From Microbacterium invictum (lineage in GTDB: Bacteria > Actinomycetota > Actinomycetes > Actinomycetales > Microbacteriaceae), in contig NZ_CP139779.1 of the NCBI RefSeq assembly GCF_034421375.1, forward strand, positions 2,108,001 to 2,172,000: a stretch of DNA of 64,000 bases, in the 5' to 3' direction. Of this stretch, positions 25,071 to 34,477 are shown one piece after another; position 1 is the first letter of the stretch, and each line of letters starts with the position of its first letter. Under the pieces are notes generated by a model. It ran no database searches. It was not told the DNA's origin and saw only the letters and a list, made by a program, of their open reading frames with translations. The position numbers were made by a program, and so were the translations under genes.

Positions 25071-26131
25071 CCGCGGTACGCACCCCCTCCCTCCTCGCGG
25101 CCTCGACGACCGCGCGGACGATCGCGCGCGGCCGTCGGCGGCGGGCGACCCGTCGGGTGGCCGTCATCGGGGCGCTCTCGGTGGCGATCGCTGCGGTCTT
25201 CGCCGTGTCGCTCATGATCGGCAACACCTTCTACGGTCCCGGCGACGTGTTCCGGGTCATCCTCGGCGAGCAGGTCACCGGGGCGTCGTTTACCGTGGGG
25301 GAGCTGCGACTCCCCCGCTCGCTCCTCGGCCTGTTCGCCGGGTTCGCGTTCGGGATGGCCGGGGTCACCTTCCAATCCCTCCTCCGCAATCCGCTGGCAT
25401 CCCCCGACATCATCGGGATCAGCGCAGGCGCCAGTGCCGCAGCGGTGACCGGCATCGTCGTGCTCTCCCTGTCGGAGACGGCGGTGTCGCTCCTCGCCCT
25501 CGCCGGCGCGCTCGCGACCGCACTGGTGATCTGGCTCCTGGCCCACAAGGACGGGTTCGCCGGAACGCGCCTGATCCTCATCGGCATCGGTGTCGCTGCA
25601 ATGCTCGACAGCGTCATCACCTACGTCCTCTCCCGGGCAGCGGTCTGGGATCTGCAGGTCGCGATGCGATGGCTCACCGGCAGCCTCAACGGCGCCGACT
25701 GGCAGACCCTGACTCCTGTCGTGATCGCGGCGGCGATCCTGGTGCCGGTGATGATCGGTCAGACCCGCAATCTCGACGCGCTCCGCCTCGGGGATGACAC
25801 CGCGGCGGCCCTGGGCGTCGCCCTGACACGCAGCCGGCTTCTTCTCATCGTCGCCGCCGTCGCGCTCCTCGCCTTCGCGACGGCGGCGACGGGGCCCATC
25901 GCGTTCGTGGCGTTCATGGCCGGGCCGATCGCGGCGCGTCTCATCGGGCCTGCCGGGTCGCTCCTCGTCCCCGCGGGAGTCGTCGGCGCGCTCCTCGTCC
26001 TCAGCGCGGATCTCGTCGGCCAGTTCGCCTTCGAGAACCGTCTGCCGGTCGGCGTCATCACGGGCGTCCTCGGCGCCCCCTACCTCATCTACCTCCTCAT
26101 CAGGACGAACCGCTCCGGAGGCTCGCTATGA
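25067..26131 (+). CDS. Iron-siderophore ABC transporter permease (FecCD family), second
   Basis: 354 aa, GTG start overlapping the previous stop. Basic N-terminus, then FecCD signatures LRLPRSLLGLFAGFAFGMAG, QSLLRNPLASPDIIGISAGA and TGPIAFVAFMAGPIAARLIG. Pairs with the preceding permease as a heterodimeric channel. Overlaps the ATPase start by 4 nt (ATGA). Confidence 0.92.
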   Translation: MTAVRTPSLLAASTTARTIARGRRRRATRRVAVIGALSVAIAAVFAVSLMIGNTFYGPGDVFRVILGEQVTGASFTVGELRLPRSLLGLFAGFAFGMAGVTFQSLLRNPLASPDIIGISAGASAAAVTGIVVLSLSETAVSLLALAGALATALVIWLLAHKDGFAGTRLILIGIGVAAMLDSVITYVLSRAAVWDLQVAMRWLTGSLNGADWQTLTPVVIAAAILVPVMIGQTRNLDALRLGDDTAAALGVALTRSRLLLIVAAVALLAFATAATGPIAFVAFMAGPIAARLIGPAGSLLVPAGVVGALLVLSADLVGQFAFENRLPVGVITGVLGAPYLIYLLIRTNRSGGSL

Positions 26132-26964
26132 CCACCGCCCATCGCCTGGCCGCCGAGGGGCTCACCCTCGCTTACGGGAGTCGGCTGATCGTGCCAGAGC
26201 TGGACCTCGTCGTCCCGTCGGGTCGGGTCACCGCGATCATCGGCGCGAACGGCTGCGGGAAGTCCACGCTCCTGCGGGCGCTGGCCCGTCTGCTCGCTCC
26301 GCAGTCGGGACGCGTGGTCCTGGACGGCGAGGCGCTGCACACGCGGAAGTCCAAGGAGGTTGCCAGGATGCTGGCGCTCCTCCCCCAGAGTCCGATCGCG
26401 CCGGAGGGGATCGCCGTGGCCGACCTCGTCGGTCGCGGCCGCCACCCGCACCAGCGTCCTCTCGCGCGGTGGAGCACCCGCGACTACGAGGTCGTCGCGC
26501 AGGCGCTCGAGGCCACGGGTGTCGCCGACCTGGCCGATCGACCCATGGACGAGCTCTCCGGGGGCCAGCGTCAGCGGGTGTGGATCGCGATGGCCCTCGC
26601 GCAGGAGACCGACATCCTGCTGCTGGACGAACCGACCACCTTCCTCGACGTCGCCCACCAGATCGAGGTGCTCGACCTCCTCACGGATCTGAACCGCGCC
26701 CGCGGAACGACCATCGTCATGGTCCTGCACGACATGAACCTCGCCGCCCGGTATGCCGACCATCTGTTCGCGCTGCGCGACGGGCGCGTCGTGGCGGAGG
26801 GGCCGCCCCGCGACATCCTCACCGGGGATCTCATCGGCGACGTGTTCGACCTCGACGCCGTCGTCATCGACGATCCCGTCTCGGGCGCTCCGATCGTCCT
26901 GCCCCGCGGTCGCCATCACGCCACCCGCACCCCCGCAGAAACCCACCCGGAGGTCTCCCGATGA
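26128..26964 (+). CDS. Iron-siderophore ABC transporter ATP-binding protein (FepC/FecE-like)
   Basis: 278 aa. Walker A GANGCGKST, Q-loop LLPQSPIAPEG, signature LSGGQRQRVWIAMALAQ, Walker B ILLLDEPTTFLD, H-loop VMVLHDMN. The VGRGRHPHQR segment after the Q-loop is typical of ferric-siderophore ATPases. Energises the two permeases upstream; the stop overlaps the start of the siderophore-interacting protein (ATGA). Confidence 0.93.
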   Translation: MTTAHRLAAEGLTLAYGSRLIVPELDLVVPSGRVTAIIGANGCGKSTLLRALARLLAPQSGRVVLDGEALHTRKSKEVARMLALLPQSPIAPEGIAVADLVGRGRHPHQRPLARWSTRDYEVVAQALEATGVADLADRPMDELSGGQRQRVWIAMALAQETDILLLDEPTTFLDVAHQIEVLDLLTDLNRARGTTIVMVLHDMNLAARYADHLFALRDGRVVAEGPPRDILTGDLIGDVFDLDAVVIDDPVSGAPIVLPRGRHHATRTPAETHPEVSR

Positions 26965-27857
26965 GCGCGATGCGCTTCTTCCGCGTCCACGTCTCGCGCA
27001 TCAGGGACTTGACGCCGAGCTTCCGGCGGTTCACGTTCGCCGGTGACGATCTGGATCAGTACGGCGACCCGGGATACGACCAGCGCGTGAAGGTGGTCTT
27101 CCCGACCGCCGGACTCACCCTGGACGCGATGCCGACCGGTGAAGACTGGTACACCGCGTGGCGCGCGCAGTCCGCTGACGAACGGCTGCCGTTCCGCACC
27201 TACACCACGCGCGCGGTGCGCCACGAGGCCCGCGAGGTGGACATCGACATGGTCGCGCATGACGTCTCCGGCCCGGCGTCCGCGTGGATCGCGGGCGCGA
27301 AGGAGGGCGATGAGGTGCTGATCCTCGCGCCCACCATCGCGCACCGGGGTGTGAGCCTTGGCGTCGACTTCGTGCCGCCCCGGCACACCGAGAATCTCCT
27401 CCTCGCGGGCGACGAGACGGCGGCCCCGGCCATTGCGGTGATCCTCGAGCAGCTCGCCCCCGACGCCCAGGGGGTGGTCGCGGTGGAGGTCCCCCACGAA
27501 AAGGATGTCGACTACCTGCCACGCCATCCCGGCTTCGACTACCTCGTCGCCGCGCGCGGCGACGGTCCTCGTCACGCTCATCTCGTGGCCGCCGTGGAGC
27601 AGGCCGTCGAACGACTCGCCCCAGCCGGGCGCGGGGGCGAGATCGAAGAGATCGACATCGACGAGGGGATCCTCTGGGAGGTCCCCCGCACCGCCAAGGG
27701 AGGCGCCGCGCTGAAGAAGGCCCCGCTCTACTCCTGGCTGGCCGGCGAAGCGAGCGCCATCAAGGCGCTGCGACGCCACCTCGTCGCCGAGCAGGGGGTG
27801 GACCGGCGGGCGGTCGCCTTCATGGGCTACTGGCGTCTGGGACGGGCGGAGAACTGA
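26961..27857 (+). CDS. Siderophore-interacting protein (FAD-dependent ferric reductase, SIP family)
   Basis: 298 aa from ATG 26961, with GGAGG seven bases upstream. SIP family (ViuB/YqjH relatives): FAD-binding motif RTYTTRAVRHEAREVDIDMV, phosphate/NADPH-side segment LLAGDETAAPAIAVIL and C-terminal AFMGYWRLGRAEN. Cytosolic reduction of the ferric siderophore so that iron is released after import. A frame extending upstream through the ATPase gene is an artefact. Last gene of the IdeR-controlled operon; faces an MFS gene 18 bp away. Confidence 0.92.
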   Translation: MSAMRFFRVHVSRIRDLTPSFRRFTFAGDDLDQYGDPGYDQRVKVVFPTAGLTLDAMPTGEDWYTAWRAQSADERLPFRTYTTRAVRHEAREVDIDMVAHDVSGPASAWIAGAKEGDEVLILAPTIAHRGVSLGVDFVPPRHTENLLLAGDETAAPAIAVILEQLAPDAQGVVAVEVPHEKDVDYLPRHPGFDYLVAARGDGPRHAHLVAAVEQAVERLAPAGRGGEIEEIDIDEGILWEVPRTAKGGAALKKAPLYSWLAGEASAIKALRRHLVAEQGVDRRAVAFMGYWRLGRAEN

Positions 27858-27875
27858 ATCCGGTGCGTGGCCATC

Positions 27876-29264
27876 TCACGCGCGACGCGCGGACCGCTCC
27901 TCGTGCGCGTGTCCGAGGCGGAGCCCCGGGAGGAGCGCCGCGAGAGCGAGGAGCGTGCCGATCACGAACACGGCGGGGAAGCCCGCATCCGTCCCCGCCA
28001 GGAGAGTGAAGACGAGCCCCATCACCGCGATGGATGACGCCGAACCGACGGCATCCGAGATCGACAGCGCCGAGGAGTTGAACCCCTGGTTCTGGGGCGT
28101 CGAGTACGCCAGCGTCAGCACCGTCAGGCGCGGGTACATCAATCCCATGCCGGCGCCGGCGAGGCTCCAGCCGGCGATGAGGACGAGGGGCGCAAGACTC
28201 AGCGCCGCAGTGGCCACCGCGATGAGCAGCGAAACGGCCAGCAGCGCTGTTCCGATGAGGGTGATCCGGGTGCTGCCGAGGCGATCCCCGATGCGGCCCT
28301 GCACTTCCGCCGCGCCCGCCCACGCCAGGGCGGCCGCGGTGAGTCCGAGGCCCGCCCAGGTCGGCGAGAAGCCGTAGTCGTCGATGAGCAGGTAGGGGAT
28401 GTAGATCTCGGCACCGAACAGCGCCCCGGCGATGAGTCCGCGCATCAGGACCACACTGGGCAGCCCGGGGGCGGCGCGCAGAGCGCCCGCGGGAAGCAGC
28501 GGACGCGCCGCGAGGGCGATCATGACGATGGAGGCCGCCACCGCGACCCACGCCCACCCGCCGAGCTCGCCGGCGAGGCTGAGCCCCAGCGCGCCGACGG
28601 CGACGACGAGGGCGCAGGCGAGCCGCGGCCCCACCCGTGCGGTGGCGGGCTCGTCGGTGTCGAGCGGAAGGCCGCGAAGACGCGCCAGCACCATGACGAA
28701 CGCGACGACCGTGAGCGCGGCGACGCCCAGGAACACCCACCGCCAGTGCAGGAACTCCGCCACCGCACCGGCGAGGAAGGGACCGATGAGCGAGGGCACG
28801 ACCCACGCCGCCGAGAACGCCGCGAAGACGCGGCCGTGCACGATCCCCGGGTAGACACGGGCGACGACGACGTACAGGGCGACCGTCTGCCCGCCGGTTC
28901 CGAGACCCTGAACGAGTCGGCCGGCCACGAGAGCGGGCATGCTGGGAGCGAGCCCCGCGATCAGCAGACCGAGCACGAACAGTCCGACCGCGGTGCTGAG
29001 CGGCGCGAGCACACCGCCGCGATCGCACCAGGCACCCACCGCCACCATGCCGATGACACTCGTGGCGAGTGTGCCGGCGAAAGCGACGGCGTAGAGGCGG
29101 TCGCCGTCGAGATCGGCGCTGACGACGGGCATCACCGTGGTCACCGCCAGCGCCTGGGTCGCCGCGAGGAAGATGAGGGCGACCGCTCCGAAGGTCACCC
29201 AGACGAACGGCGCGCCCCACACGGACGGGGGTGCGACGCCGGCCGAGGCGCGCGGCGCGGTCAT
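27876..29264 (-). CDS. MFS transporter (drug/metabolite exporter type)
   Basis: 462 aa with about 14 hydrophobic segments. N-terminal half has the MFS motif region around GAWCDRGG and motif-C-like GRLVQGLGTGGQTVALYVV; the second half has ASSIAVMGLVFTLLAG. Probably an efflux permease of the DHA2 type, substrate unknown. It may export a siderophore given its position beside the iron operon, but it has no iron box and is on the opposite strand, so this is speculative. The start overlaps the stop of the aminotransferase gene by 4 nt (ATGA), so the two are one transcript. Confidence 0.85.
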   Translation of the reverse strand: MTAPRASAGVAPPSVWGAPFVWVTFGAVALIFLAATQALAVTTVMPVVSADLDGDRLYAVAFAGTLATSVIGMVAVGAWCDRGGVLAPLSTAVGLFVLGLLIAGLAPSMPALVAGRLVQGLGTGGQTVALYVVVARVYPGIVHGRVFAAFSAAWVVPSLIGPFLAGAVAEFLHWRWVFLGVAALTVVAFVMVLARLRGLPLDTDEPATARVGPRLACALVVAVGALGLSLAGELGGWAWVAVAASIVMIALAARPLLPAGALRAAPGLPSVVLMRGLIAGALFGAEIYIPYLLIDDYGFSPTWAGLGLTAAALAWAGAAEVQGRIGDRLGSTRITLIGTALLAVSLLIAVATAALSLAPLVLIAGWSLAGAGMGLMYPRLTVLTLAYSTPQNQGFNSSALSISDAVGSASSIAVMGLVFTLLAGTDAGFPAVFVIGTLLALAALLPGLRLGHAHEERSARRA

Positions 29265-30412
29265 GCGCCGGCGAGGGCGCCGACCCGGGCGACCGCCTCG
29301 CGCAGCATCTCGGGATCGCAGCCGAAGTTCACCCGCACGTGTCCCCGCCCCTCTGCGCCGAACTGCGGTCCGAAATGGAACGCCACCCGCGCGTCGCGGA
29401 GGATCCGGCGCCCCGGATCATCGCCCCACCCGTAGGCGCTGAGGTCCACCCATCCGAGGAACCCGGCGGGCGGGATGCGGTACCGCGCAAGGGGGAGGTG
29501 ATCGGCGAGGAGACCCTGCAGCAGCCGGCGATTGACGTCCAGACGCACCAGGAGCGCGTCCAGCCAGTCGTCGCTGTGGGTGAACGCGGCGACCGCGGCG
29601 TGCGCACCGAAGATGCTCGTGCGCCACTCCACCTCGACGGGAAGGGACCGGAGGGTGCCGGACCGCTCGGCCGTGCCGGCGACCATGATCGCGCACTTCA
29701 GACCGGCGAGGTTGAACGCCTTGCTCGCGCTGACCAGAGCGAATCCGACCGAGGAAGCGGTGTCAGACACCGCGAGGAACGGGACGAAGCCCGCATCCGG
29801 GTGCGCCATGGGCGCGTGGATCTCGTCGCTGACGACGACGGCATCGTGCGCAGCGGCGAGCTCCGCGAGCCGTCTCAGGATCGCGGGCGCGTGCACCGTC
29901 CCGGTGGGGTTGTGGGGGTGGCACAGGAGGATCGCCCGCGCGCCGCCCACGAGCGCCGCTTCGACCCCGTCGAGATCAATCTCCGACCCCTCGGCGCCGA
30001 TCACGAGGGGCACCCGCTCGACCACCGCGCCCGCCTCGGCGACAGCGTCGAAGAACGGCGGGTAGACCGGCGGCATGACGACGACGCGGTCACCCGGTCG
30101 CGTCACCTGCCGGAGGATCTCGACGACACCCATCATGACGTCGCAGGTCGTCTTCATCAGGGCCGGATCAGGATGCCACCCGAATCGACGACCCGCGAAC
30201 CCGGCGTAGGCCTCGCGGACGCCCGACGCGCGCGCCGCGTAGCCGGTGTCGCCGAGCTCGACCGCGCGGCGCAGGCGCTCGGTGATCGCGGGCGCGAGGG
30301 CGAAATCGGTCTCGGCGACGAACAGCGGCAGCACGTCGTCGGGGTAGGCCCGCCACTTCGCGCTGGAGCGCTCCCGCAGCTCGGGCAGCGGGAGCGCGTC
30401 GAGGGGTCGCAC
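29261..30412 (-). CDS. MalY/PatB-type PLP aminotransferase/C-S lyase
   Basis: 383 aa from GTG 30412. Fold-type I PLP enzyme: VPLFVAETDFALAP-like N-terminus (LPLFVAETDF), PHNPTGTVH, SDEIHAP, PLP lysine in SASKAFNLAGLKCAI, and a C-terminal Arg in HVRVNFGCDPEML. The DEIHAP and KAFNLAGL motifs are those of MalY/PatB cystathionine beta-lyases. It starts 8 nt after the DUF59 stop, so it extends the suf-linked operon and could be a C-S lyase supplying sulfur or acting in methionine synthesis. GGGGGA directly abuts the GTG, so the precise start is uncertain; a longer frame to 30499 overlaps DUF59 and is rejected. Confidence 0.85.
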   Translation of the reverse strand: MRPLDALPLPELRERSSAKWRAYPDDVLPLFVAETDFALAPAITERLRRAVELGDTGYAARASGVREAYAGFAGRRFGWHPDPALMKTTCDVMMGVVEILRQVTRPGDRVVVMPPVYPPFFDAVAEAGAVVERVPLVIGAEGSEIDLDGVEAALVGGARAILLCHPHNPTGTVHAPAILRRLAELAAAHDAVVVSDEIHAPMAHPDAGFVPFLAVSDTASSVGFALVSASKAFNLAGLKCAIMVAGTAERSGTLRSLPVEVEWRTSIFGAHAAVAAFTHSDDWLDALLVRLDVNRRLLQGLLADHLPLARYRIPPAGFLGWVDLSAYGWGDDPGRRILRDARVAFHFGPQFGAEGRGHVRVNFGCDPEMLREAVARVGALAGA

Positions 30413-30420
30413 TCCCCCGG

Positions 30421-30750
30421 TCAGATCGCGAAGCCCAGAGCGCGCATCATGTCGCGCCCGTCGTCGGTGATGCGCTCCGGACCCCACGGCGGCATCCACA
30501 CCCAGTTGATGCGGAATCGCTCGACGACCTCGTCCAGTGCCTGAGCGGTCTGCTCCTCGAGGACGTCGGTCAACGGGCAGCCCGCCGAGGTGAGTGTCAT
30601 GTGGATGACGAGGGCGTCGTTCTCGTCATCCCAGGCGAGATCGTAGATGAGGCCCAGGTCGACGACGTTGATCCCGAGCTCGGGATCCATCACGTCCTTG
30701 AGGGCCTCGGTGACCTCGTCGTACTTCTCGGAGGTGAGCGTCGCGGTCAT
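30421..30750 (-). CDS. MIP18/DUF59 family iron-sulfur assembly factor (SufT-like)
   Basis: 109 aa. DUF59 fold with VMDPELGINVVDLGLIYD and the conserved Cys in TLTSAGCPLTDVLEEQ. SufT-type proteins help mature Fe-S proteins, and this gene lies 24 bp after sufC. It also has its own TAGGAT -10 element six bases before the ATG, so it can be expressed apart from suf. Confidence 0.92.
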   Translation of the reverse strand: MTATLTSEKYDEVTEALKDVMDPELGINVVDLGLIYDLAWDDENDALVIHMTLTSAGCPLTDVLEEQTAQALDEVVERFRINWVWMPPWGPERITDDGRDMMRALGFAI

Positions 30751-30756
30751 GGCTGC

Positions 30757-30762
30757 ATCCTA
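30757..30762 (-). promoter_or_regulatory. -10 element TAGGAT, leaderless-type, for the DUF59 gene
   Basis: TANNNT with a 6-nt spacer to ATG 30750 on the minus strand, in the 24-bp gap after sufC. Confidence 0.55.
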
Positions 30763-30774
30763 CGCGGGGTCATT

Positions 30775-31545
30775 TCAGGCGTCGACGGGGGTCTCGTCGC
30801 CGATGAAGCGGTCGTAGCCCTCGTCCTCGAGTCGCTCGGCGAGCTCGGGCCCACCCTCTTCGGCGATGCGGCCGTTGACCATCACGTGCACGAAGTCGGG
30901 CCGGATGTAGCGGAGGATCCGGGTGTAGTGGGTGATCAGCAGCACGCCGAGATCGGTGTCCTGCTTGGCGCGGTTGACGCCCTCCGAGACGATCTTGAGC
31001 GCGTCGACGTCGAGACCGGAGTCTGTCTCGTCGAGGACCGCGATCTGGGGCTTCAGCAGTTCGAGCTGGAGGATCTCGTGGCGCTTCTTCTCGCCGCCGG
31101 AGAATCCCTCGTTGACGTTGCGCTGGGCGAACTTCGGGTCGATGCGGAGGTTCTTCATGGACGCCTTGACGTCCTTGGTCCAGGTCCGGATCGCGGGTGC
31201 CTCGCCGTCGATCGCGGTCTTGGCGGTGCGCAGGAAGTTCGTCACGGTGACGCCCGGGATCTCGACCGGGTACTGCATGGCGAGGAAGAGCCCCGCGCGC
31301 GCCCGCTCGTCCACCGACATCTCCAGCACGTCTTCGCCGTCGAGCGTGATCGTGCCGCCGGTGACGGTGTACTTCGGGTGCCCTGCGATGGTGTACGCCA
31401 ACGTGGACTTGCCGGAGCCGTTGGGCCCCATGATCGCGTGGGTCTCGCCGGTGCGGACGGTCAGGGTCACGCCGTTGAGGATCGGGGTGGTCCCGGCGTC
31501 GGTCTCGACCGTGACATGGAGGTCGCGGATCTCGAGCACAGTCAT
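30775..31545 (-). CDS. sufC: Fe-S cluster assembly ATPase SufC
   Basis: 256 aa from ATG 31545, sharing one base with the ferredoxin stop (TGATG). ABC ATPase of SufBCD: Walker A GPNGSGKST, signature FSGGEKKRHEILQLELL, Walker B AVLDETDSGLD, and SufC-specific LFLAMQYPVEIPGVTVTNFLR (split by its loop) in place of a generic Q-loop. A longer frame to 31686 overlaps the ferredoxin and is rejected. Confidence 0.96.
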   Translation of the reverse strand: MTVLEIRDLHVTVETDAGTTPILNGVTLTVRTGETHAIMGPNGSGKSTLAYTIAGHPKYTVTGGTITLDGEDVLEMSVDERARAGLFLAMQYPVEIPGVTVTNFLRTAKTAIDGEAPAIRTWTKDVKASMKNLRIDPKFAQRNVNEGFSGGEKKRHEILQLELLKPQIAVLDETDSGLDVDALKIVSEGVNRAKQDTDLGVLLITHYTRILRYIRPDFVHVMVNGRIAEEGGPELAERLEDEGYDRFIGDETPVDA

Positions 31546-31871
31546 CAGATGTCCTTCTTCACATTCGGGTCGATGAGCACGTCGTCGCCGTCGATGGTCA
31601 CTTCGAAGACCGGGACGGGTTCGTATGCAGGGAGGTTGAGGGGCTTGCCGGTGCGCAGCGAGAACGCGGAGCCGTGGGCCCAGCACTCCAGCGTGTCGCC
31701 GTCGACGAAGCCCTCGGCGAGGGAGATGTCGCCGTGCGTGCAGGTGTCGCCGATGGCGTGGACCTCACCGGAGGCGTCGAGGACGACGGCGATGGCGACG
31801 CCGTCCACCTCTACGCGCAGAGCAGTGTCCTGCTCGAGGTCGCTGAGGGCGCAGACGCGGGTGGCGCTCAC
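31545..31871 (-). CDS. Rieske-type ferredoxin in the suf operon
   Basis: 108 aa. Rieske [2Fe-2S] ligand motifs C-x-H (DTCTHGDIS) and C-x2-H (LECWAHGSAF) separated by the usual 16-17 residues, as in small non-heme-oxygenase ferredoxins. Lies between sufD and sufC, overlapping sufD by 4 nt and sufC by 1 nt. Possible electron donor for cluster assembly; its substrate partner is unknown. This placement is frequent in actinobacterial suf operons. Confidence 0.92.
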   Translation of the reverse strand: MSATRVCALSDLEQDTALRVEVDGVAIAVVLDASGEVHAIGDTCTHGDISLAEGFVDGDTLECWAHGSAFSLRTGKPLNLPAYEPVPVFEVTIDGDDVLIDPNVKKDI

Positions 31872-33058
31872 GCCGCTGCTCCTTCCGCGAGCTCACGCTC
31901 GATGGCCTCGAACAGCTCCTCCTCCAGCGAGGGGATGCCGATCCGCTGGACGATCTCGCCGAGGAAGCCGATGACGACGAGGCGACGCGCCTCCGCCTCG
32001 GAGATGCCGCGCGCCTGGAGGTAGAACAGCTGCTCGTCGTCGAAGCGTCCGGTGGCGCTGGCGTGGCCGGCGCCGGCGATGTCGCCGGTCTCGATCTCGA
32101 GGTTCGGGATCGAGTCGGCTCGGGCGCCGTCGGTGAGGACGAGGTTGCGGTTGGCCTCGTAGGAGTCAGTCCCCACCGCGTCCCGGCCGATGAGCACGTC
32201 GCCGATCCAGACGCTCCGGGCGCTCTCGCCCTGGAGGGCGCCCTTGTAGAGCACGTCGCCGACGGTGTGCGGCCCCTTGTGGTGGAGGTAGACCTGGCTC
32301 TCCAGGTGCTGCCCGGCGTCCGAGAACGACACGCCGTACAGCTGTGCGCGGGACCCCGGACCGGCCAGCTCGACCGAGGGGTTCACCCGCACGACCGAGC
32401 CGCCGAGGCTGACCACGACGTGGGTGAGCGAGGCGTCGCGGCCCACCCGCGCCTGGTGCGCCGCCGCATGGACCGCGTCGTCATCCCACCGCTGGACCGA
32501 GACGACGGTCAGTGCCGCACCGTCACGGACGATGATCTCGACGTTCTGGGCGAGGAGTGCCGGCCCCGCGTGACGGAGCAGGACGATGCCGCGCGCGTTC
32601 GGCGCGGCTTCGATCACCAGGTGCGCGAACGTGGCACCCGCGTCGGCCCTCACGTCCACGACCACCGGGGCTTGAAGTTCGACGCCTGCCTGAAGCTGGA
32701 TGCGCGTCGCCTCGGGCGTACGCGCCCACGCGAGGGCCGCGGGATAGTCCTCGGGGGTGAAGACCTCTCCCCGCGGCGCCGACCCGGCCGCCAAGGTGTC
32801 GACGGTCACGCCGTCGACACCGTCGACGGTGATGTCGGCCGGGCGCGAAAGCGCGGCATCCGTCTGCCAGAGCGGCGCGAGACGGTCGATGGGGGTGTGC
32901 TTCCAGTTGACCTCTCGCCCCGTCGGGACGCCGAAGTCATCGGGTTCGTAGGACTGCGGACGCTCGGATCGGGTCTGGATGGGAGCGATGCCCCACCCCC
33001 CGTCGGTGTGCGCAGTGGATCCCGGCACCACGACGGGCGCCTGCGTGGTGGAGCTCAT
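31868..33058 (-). CDS. sufD: Fe-S cluster assembly protein SufD
   Basis: 396 aa. Beta-helix scaffold protein: central EIIVRDGAALTVVSVQRW and SLGGSVVRVNPSVELAGPGS, then HHKGPHTVGDVLYKGALQG with the conserved His, and C-terminal LFYLQARGISEAEARRLVV with the LGEIVQRI tail. Partner of SufB and SufC. The ATG lies immediately after the sufB stop and the stop overlaps the ferredoxin start. Confidence 0.95.
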   Translation of the reverse strand: MSSTTQAPVVVPGSTAHTDGGWGIAPIQTRSERPQSYEPDDFGVPTGREVNWKHTPIDRLAPLWQTDAALSRPADITVDGVDGVTVDTLAAGSAPRGEVFTPEDYPAALAWARTPEATRIQLQAGVELQAPVVVDVRADAGATFAHLVIEAAPNARGIVLLRHAGPALLAQNVEIIVRDGAALTVVSVQRWDDDAVHAAAHQARVGRDASLTHVVVSLGGSVVRVNPSVELAGPGSRAQLYGVSFSDAGQHLESQVYLHHKGPHTVGDVLYKGALQGESARSVWIGDVLIGRDAVGTDSYEANRNLVLTDGARADSIPNLEIETGDIAGAGHASATGRFDDEQLFYLQARGISEAEARRLVVIGFLGEIVQRIGIPSLEEELFEAIERELAEGAAA

Positions 33059-34477
33059 TCAGCCGACGCTGCCTTCCATGCCCATCTCGATGAGCTTGTT
33101 CAGTTCCATCGCGTACTCCATCGGCAACTCCCGGGCGATCGGCTCGATGAAGCCGCGGACGATCATGGCCATCGCCTCATCCTCGGGGAGCCCTCGGCTC
33201 ATGAGATAGAACAGCTGCTCTTCGCTGACCTTCGACACCGTCGCCTCGTGACCGAGCTGCACGTCGTCGACGCGGATGTCGATCGCCGGGTAGGTGTCGG
33301 AGCGCGAGATCGTGTCGACCAGCAGGGCGTCGCAGCGCACGGTGTTGGCGGAGTGGTGCGCGTTGGCATCCACCCGCACCTCGCCGCGATAGCCGGCGCG
33401 TCCGCCGCCGCGGGCGATCGACTTGGACACGATCGACGACTGGGTGTACGGCGCCATGTGGATCATCTTCGCGCCGGCATCCTGATGCTGACCGGGGCCG
33501 GCGAAGGCGACCGAGAGCGTCTCGCCCTTGGCGTGCTCGCCCACGAGGAAGATCGACGGGTACTTCATCGTCACCTTGGAGCCGATGTTTCCGTCGACCC
33601 ACTCCATGGTCGCGCCCTCGTGGGCCACGGCTCGCTTGGTGACGAGGTTGTAGACGTTGTTCGACCAGTTCTGGATCGTCGTGTAGCGCACGCGGGCGTT
33701 CTTCTTCACGATGATCTCGACGACGGCCGAGTGCAGCGAGTCGCTCTTGTAGATCGGCGCGGTGCAGCCCTCGATGTAGTGGACGTACGATCCCTCGTCC
33801 GCGATGATCAGCGTCCGCTCGAACTGGCCCATGTTCTCGGTGTTGATGCGGAAGTACGCCTGCAGCGGGATCTCGACGTGCACGCCCTTGGGGACGTAGA
33901 CGAACGATCCGCCTGACCACACCGCGGTGTTCAGCGCGGCGAACTTGTTGTCGCCGGCGGGGATGACGGTGCCGAAGTACTCCTCGAAGAACTCGGGGTG
34001 CTCCCTCAGCGCGGTGTCGGTGTCCATGAAGATGACACCCTGGCGCTCGAGGTCTTCCTGGATCTGGTGGTAGACGACCTCGGACTCGTACTGCGCGGCC
34101 ACGCCGGAGACCAGACGCGAGCGCTCCGCCTCCGGGATGCCGAGCCGCTCGTAGGTGTTCTTGATGTCCTCGGGGAGGTCTTCCCAGGACTGAGCCTGCT
34201 TCTCGGTGGAGCGCACGAAGTACTTGATGTTGTCGAAGTCGATCTCCGACAGGTCGGCGCCCCAGGTGGGCATCGGCTTGCGCCCGAACAGCTGGAAGCC
34301 CTTGAGGCGGTTCTTCAGCATCCACTCGGGCTCGTTCTTCATGCCCGAGATGTCGCGCACGACGGCCTCGTTGATCCCGCGCCTCGCGCTGGCGCCGGCA
34401 GCGTCGGTGTCGTGCCATCCGAATTCGTACACCCCCAGACCCTCGAGCTCTGGGCGATCGATCAGTACATCCGACAT
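33059..34477 (-). CDS. sufB: Fe-S cluster assembly protein SufB
   Basis: 472 aa from ATG 34477, chosen because AGGAGA lies 8 nt upstream; the open frame continues far upstream without coding features. SufB hallmarks: [58 protein letters not shown], a conserved Cys in [19 protein letters not shown] (cluster assembly/sulfur-accepting region) and [20 protein letters not shown]. First gene of the operon sufB-sufD-ferredoxin-sufC. No sufR, sufS or sufU is seen in the window. Confidence 0.96.
   Translation of the reverse strand: MSDVLIDRPELEGLGVYEFGWHDTDAAGASARRGINEAVVRDISGMKNEPEWMLKNRLKGFQLFGRKPMPTWGADLSEIDFDNIKYFVRSTEKQAQSWEDLPEDIKNTYERLGIPEAERSRLVSGVAAQYESEVVYHQIQEDLERQGVIFMDTDTALREHPEFFEEYFGTVIPAGDNKFAALNTAVWSGGSFVYVPKGVHVEIPLQAYFRINTENMGQFERTLIIADEGSYVHYIEGCTAPIYKSDSLHSAVVEIIVKKNARVRYTTIQNWSNNVYNLVTKRAVAHEGATMEWVDGNIGSKVTMKYPSIFLVGEHAKGETLSVAFAGPGQHQDAGAKMIHMAPYTQSSIVSKSIARGGGRAGYRGEVRVDANAHHSANTVRCDALLVDTISRSDTYPAIDIRVDDVQLGHEATVSKVSEEQLFYLMSRGLPEDEAMAMIVRGFIEPIARELPMEYAMELNKLIEMGMEGSVG

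Noticed and set aside
27876..29264. MFS gene as the siderophore exporter of the adjacent iron operon
   Set aside because: Opposite strand, no IdeR box, and translationally coupled to the MalY-type lyase instead; left as substrate unknown.
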